Shown: positions 6,934 to 9,440 of the stretch, piece by piece
How positions within the stretch are numbered: the first letter of the stretch is position 1
Layout of the letters: every line of letters starts with the position of its first letter
DNA from: an uncultured Synechococcus sp.
Lineage (GTDB): Bacteria > Cyanobacteriota > Cyanobacteriia > PCC-6307 > Cyanobiaceae
Reading direction: 5' to 3'
Length of the DNA stretch: 9,440 bases
NCBI GenBank assembly: GCA_913020095.1
Contig: CAJWAH010000048.1
Span: forward strand, 1-9,440
Position numbers and translations under genes: made by a program
The notes under the pieces: generated by a model
What the model was told of the DNA's origin: nothing
Databases searched by the model: none
What the model saw: only the letters and a program-made list of their open reading frames with translations

Positions 6934-7568
6934 GGGCTGAGCAAACCGCGGCAGAAGCGATCGGCCGCCTCCACCGCCTGCTGCCAGTTCTGCGCTTCGC
7001 TCACTCCTGAGCTCTTGCGGGGCTTGAAGCTGTGGTCCCCATCGGCAAGCCACTGCAGGCTGATCGCTGCTGAAAGCTCGTAGCTCTCCACCTCACTCCG
7101 GTGGCCAAAACCATCGCGCTCGCCTTGAAGAATCAAGGTGGGCGTTGTGAGCTCGCGCAAATGCTCGGTGCGCAGCTGATCAGGTTTGCCCAAGGGGTGA
7201 AAGGGATAGCCCAAACAGATCCCGCCCAACACCTGCAGCTCATCGAGCAGCAGGCTCGCCACCCGGCCGCCCATCGACTTGCCCCCAATGATCACTGGGC
7301 CCTGGGCAGCCTCCAGTGCCACCTGCTGGCGGAAGACCTCTTGCAATTTCGGCAGGCGATCCGGCGCTGCTTTGCGGCCGCTCAACCGCTGCCGGGCCAT
7401 GTAGGCAAATTCAAAGCGCACCACCCGCCAGCCCTGAGCCGCCAAACCAGAGGCCATGGCTGCCATGAAGGGGCTATCCATCGGCGCGCCGGCGCCGTGG
7501 GCCAGCAGCACGGTGGCAGGAGCCGTATCCGGGCCATCAACCAGCCGGGGGGTTTCGAAATCAGCCAT
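6930..7568 (-). CDS. Alpha/beta hydrolase of the KANL3/TEX30-like (COG3571) type
   Basis: A 212-residue predicted soluble alpha/beta-hydrolase. [15 protein letters not shown] (21-35) is the oxyanion-loop region typical of this small family. The nucleophile elbow is GGKSMGGR, with Ser98. The acid is Asp152 in LQGERDGFG, and the catalytic His179 is in DGDHSFKPR. The triad is complete, so an active enzyme is expected. The [11 protein letters not shown] block (119-129) also fits the family. The natural substrate is unknown for most members. The ATG at 7568 gives the expected N-terminus; I see no Shine-Dalgarno sequence. The gene is divergent from the PPC-glutaredoxin gene, with only 39 bases between the two starts. 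Its TAG stop shares CTAG with yebC. Confidence 0.88.
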   Translation of the reverse strand: MADFETPRLVDGPDTAPATVLLAHGAGAPMDSPFMAAMASGLAAQGWRVVRFEFAYMARQRLSGRKAAPDRLPKLQEVFRQQVALEAAQGPVIIGGKSMGGRVASLLLDELQVLGGICLGYPFHPLGKPDQLRTEHLRELTTPTLILQGERDGFGHRSEVESYELSAAISLQWLADGDHSFKPRKSSGVSEAQNWQQAVEAADRFCRGLLSP

Positions 7569-7607
7569 GGCCTGAACGTAATCTCACCCCATCCCTTGCC
7601 GGCCCCC

Positions 7608-8222
7608 ATGCGCACCACGCCAATCAAACTGGCCCCTGGCGATGACCTGCGCCTGCGCCTTGAGCAGTTGGCGCGCGAGGAGCAGGCCTCCGGTTTTGTG
7701 CTGGGTGTGGTGGGCAACCTGTCGAGGGCCGCTTTTCAATGCCCCGGGCCACCGGAACCCACCGTGATGGAAGGGGATCTGGAAATCATCACCCTCAACG
7801 GCACGCTGAGCCCCAACGGGGTGCACCTGCACCTGAGCCTCTCCGATGGGGCCTGCCACGTATGGGGTGGGCACCTGGAACCCGGCACCTTGGTGCTCAA
7901 GGGAGCCGACGTGTTGGTGGGCTGGAGTGAGAGCACCAGCCCGGCAGCCGCAGCGGCTGTTGTTGCCCCCAGCCAGCCAGCGCGGGTGGAAGTGGCCGTG
8001 CTGCCGAGCTGCCCCTGGTCGCGCCGCGCCGTGCGGCTGCTGCGCACCCTGCAGATCCCCCATGAGGTGGTCAGCGTGGAAGACGACGACACCGCTAAGG
8101 GCTTCATGGAGCGCAGCGGCATGCGCAGCTTTCCGCAGGTGTTCGTCGATGGCGACGCCATTGGCGGCTACGACGCCCTCAGCGAGTGGCATAGCGAGGG
8201 GCGTTTGGCCTCCCTGCGCTGA
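7608..8222 (+). CDS. PPC (DUF296) domain fused to a monothiol glutaredoxin-like domain
   Basis: A 204-residue two-domain protein. Residues 5-105 match the PPC/DUF296 fold (plant AT-hook-associated domain and bacterial stand-alone forms): SGFVLGVVGNLSRAAFQ, LEIITLNGTLSPNG, HLHLSLSDG, VWGGHLEPGTLVLKGADVLVG. His73, His75 and His89 sit in the conserved HxH and GGH positions. An Ala-rich linker follows (110-125). Residues 126-204 are glutaredoxin-like: VEVAVLPSCPWSRRAVRLL with a CPWS active site (Cys135, Ser138), SFPQVFVDG with the cis-Pro loop (Pro176), and IGGYDAL. There is no resolving Cys in the motif and no Lys before it, so classic dithiol reduction is unlikely. The frame is open upstream to 7101 but only antisense to the hydrolase; ATG 7608 fits the PPC start. 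The function is unknown; redox or metal sensing is a guess. Confidence 0.88.
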   Translation: MRTTPIKLAPGDDLRLRLEQLAREEQASGFVLGVVGNLSRAAFQCPGPPEPTVMEGDLEIITLNGTLSPNGVHLHLSLSDGACHVWGGHLEPGTLVLKGADVLVGWSESTSPAAAAAVVAPSQPARVEVAVLPSCPWSRRAVRLLRTLQIPHEVVSVEDDDTAKGFMERSGMRSFPQVFVDGDAIGGYDALSEWHSEGRLASLR

Positions 8223-8224
8223 AC

Positions 8225-9440
8225 TCAAGCCGGCGGGCCGTAGCCGCCGCCACCGGGGGTCAACACCTCCAGAGCCTCACCAGCGGCCAGCTCCAGCTGC
8301 GCGCAACCGCCGAGCTCCTCAACGCTGCCATCGATGCGCCAGCGGCGATTGAGCCCTGCAGCAGCCGCTGCGCCTCCCGCCAAGCCAAAGGGGGCAACAC
8401 GCCGTGAGCCACTGAGCAGCGACACCGTCATCGGCTCAAGGAACCGCAGACGCCGCTCAAGGCCGCGGCCACCAGGCCACTGGCCCGCCCCACGGCTGTG
8501 GGGCCGCAGCGCAAATCGCTCTAAGCGCACAGGGAAGCGCTCTTCGAGCACCTCGGGGTCGGTGAGCCGGGAGTTGGTCATATGGCTTTGGATGCCATCG
8601 GCCCCAGCAAAGCCTGCGCCAGCTCCAGTGCCGCCGGCGATCGTTTCGTAGTACTGGCGGCTGGAATCGCCAAAGCTGAGGTTGTTCATCGTGCCTTGGG
8701 CTGCTGCCATCACGCCCATGGCCCCAAACAGCAGATTGCACAGGGCCTGAGAGGTTTCCACATTGCCGGCCACCACTGCAGCCGGTGGCTCGGGATTGAG
8801 CACGCACCCCTTGGGAACCAACAAATCCAAGGGCTCAAAACAGCCGGCATTGAGCGGAATTGGCTCCGGCACCAAGGCGCGAAAGGCGTAGAGCACCGCC
8901 GCCTTGGTGACCGCCAACGGCGCATGGAAGTTATGGCTCCCCTGGGCGGAGGTGCCGCTGAAATCAAGCCTGGCGCGGCCTGCTGAGCGGTCCACGCTGA
9001 TGGCCAGCTGCAAGCGCGCGCCGTTGTCGAGCTCCACTTGGAACTCACGATCCTCCAGGGTGTGAAGCACGCGCCGCACCGCAGCCGCCGCATTGCTTTG
9101 CACAAAGCCCATGTAGCGCTGCACCAACTCCACCCCACTGGTGGCCATCAAGGCTTCCAGCTGCTGCAGGCCCAGCTGATTGGCTGCCACCTGGGCCTGC
9201 AGATCGGCCAACAGCAGCTCAGGGGAGCGGGGCGGTTGCGGCTCTTGGGCCAGCCGCTGCTGCCAGGCCTCAAGCTGCAAACGGCCCTCTCCCACCAACC
9301 GCCACTGCCTCAAACGCAGCCCCTCATCAGCAATGGTTTGGCTGAAGGGCGGCATGGAACCAGGGGTCGTACCACCCACATCCACGTGATGACCGCGGCA
9401 GGCAACAAACGCCACCGGCTCCACCTCTCCGGCAAAGACC
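8225..9440 (-). CDS. Hydantoinase B / 5-oxoprolinase family protein, 5' end cut by window edge
   Basis: About 405 C-terminal residues of a hydantoinase B (HyuB)-type subunit or of a fused, ATP-dependent 5-oxoprolinase, which opens 5-oxoproline to glutamate. The visible part begins with VFAGEVEPVAFVACRGHH, then VDVGGTTPGSMPP, a hallmark of the family with its conserved His/Asp cluster. Later blocks are DFSGTSAQGSHNFHAP, VVAGNVETSQ, GTMNNLSFG, YYETIAGGTGAGAG, HMTNSRLTDPE and the glycine-rich end TPGGGGYGPP. The frame is open to the window edge, so the GTG at 9424 is not the start. A complete HyuB domain has a further roughly 100 residues, and a HyuA domain may be fused upstream; this cannot be decided here. 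The stop lies two bases from that of the convergent PPC-glutaredoxin gene. Confidence 0.93.
   Translation of the reverse strand, partial: VFAGEVEPVAFVACRGHHVDVGGTTPGSMPPFSQTIADEGLRLRQWRLVGEGRLQLEAWQQRLAQEPQPPRSPELLLADLQAQVAANQLGLQQLEALMATSGVELVQRYMGFVQSNAAAAVRRVLHTLEDREFQVELDNGARLQLAISVDRSAGRARLDFSGTSAQGSHNFHAPLAVTKAAVLYAFRALVPEPIPLNAGCFEPLDLLVPKGCVLNPEPPAAVVAGNVETSQALCNLLFGAMGVMAAAQGTMNNLSFGDSSRQYYETIAGGTGAGAGFAGADGIQSHMTNSRLTDPEVLEERFPVRLERFALRPHSRGAGQWPGGRGLERRLRFLEPMTVSLLSGSRRVAPFGLAGGAAAAAGLNRRWRIDGSVEELGGCAQLELAAGEALEVLTPGGGGYGPPA

Noticed and set aside
6253..7053. Minus-strand frame of 266 codons opposite yebC
   Set aside because: The plus strand encodes unmistakable YebC; the antisense frame shows no domain and runs into the hydrolase gene in another frame.
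7101..7607. Upstream extension of the PPC-glutaredoxin frame
   Set aside because: Antisense to the hydrolase with its complete Ser-Asp-His triad; the PPC domain begins right after the ATG at 7608.
9422..9424. GTG as a start of the hydantoinase B gene
   Set aside because: The frame stays open to the window edge and the residues before it (VFAGE) continue the family alignment, so the true start is outside.
1..9440. CRISPR arrays, insertion sequences, tRNA/rRNA genes, prophage genes and HIP1 (GCGATCGC) palindromes
   Set aside because: None was seen on reading; several partial GCGATCG matches occur but I found no full HIP1 octamer, which fits the picocyanobacterial lineage.

Overview
The window looks like a GC-rich marine or brackish picocyanobacterium of the Synechococcus/Cyanobium type. 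A complete kaiA sits in a kaiA-kaiB-kaiC cluster directly beside rplU-rpmA-truB. This neighbourhood is known from marine picocyanobacteria, and Prochlorococcus has lost kaiA from it. Genes are tightly packed, and no tRNA, rRNA, CRISPR array, insertion sequence or prophage gene was seen. This is core chromosome rather than a genomic island. No gap between genes exceeds 145 bases.

Left part (1-2505, minus strand): the circadian oscillator, read kaiA, kaiB, kaiC. kaiA and kaiB overlap by four bases (ATGA), and a perfect AGGAGG lies inside the end of kaiA. kaiC follows kaiB after nine bases and is cut by the window edge just before its phosphorylation sites. A 145-base divergent region (2506-2650) separates the clock from rplU-rpmA and holds a bulged hairpin in the rplU leader.

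Middle (2651-6933): rplU and rpmA (ribosomal proteins L21 and L27) on the plus strand. Next, on the minus strand, comes a two-gene unit of a class I methyltransferase and a DUF2127-like membrane protein. The plus strand then resumes with truB (tRNA pseudouridine-55 synthase), a lipoprotein resembling a degenerate DHH-family phosphoesterase, and yebC. These three overlap or nearly touch and probably form one translation/RNA-related operon.

Right part (6930-9440): an alpha/beta hydrolase of the KANL3/TEX30-like type (minus), a gene joining a PPC/DUF296 domain to a monothiol glutaredoxin-like domain (plus), and the C-terminal part of a hydantoinase B/5-oxoprolinase (minus, cut by the edge).

The points most worth a second look are the PPC-glutaredoxin fusion, the secreted DHH-like protein that has lost several metal ligands, the translationally coupled kaiA-kaiB junction, the rplU leader hairpin, and extreme compaction at gene borders (a shared CTAG stop, a shared CATG start candidate, convergent genes with no room for terminators). 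I see no wholly new multi-gene system.
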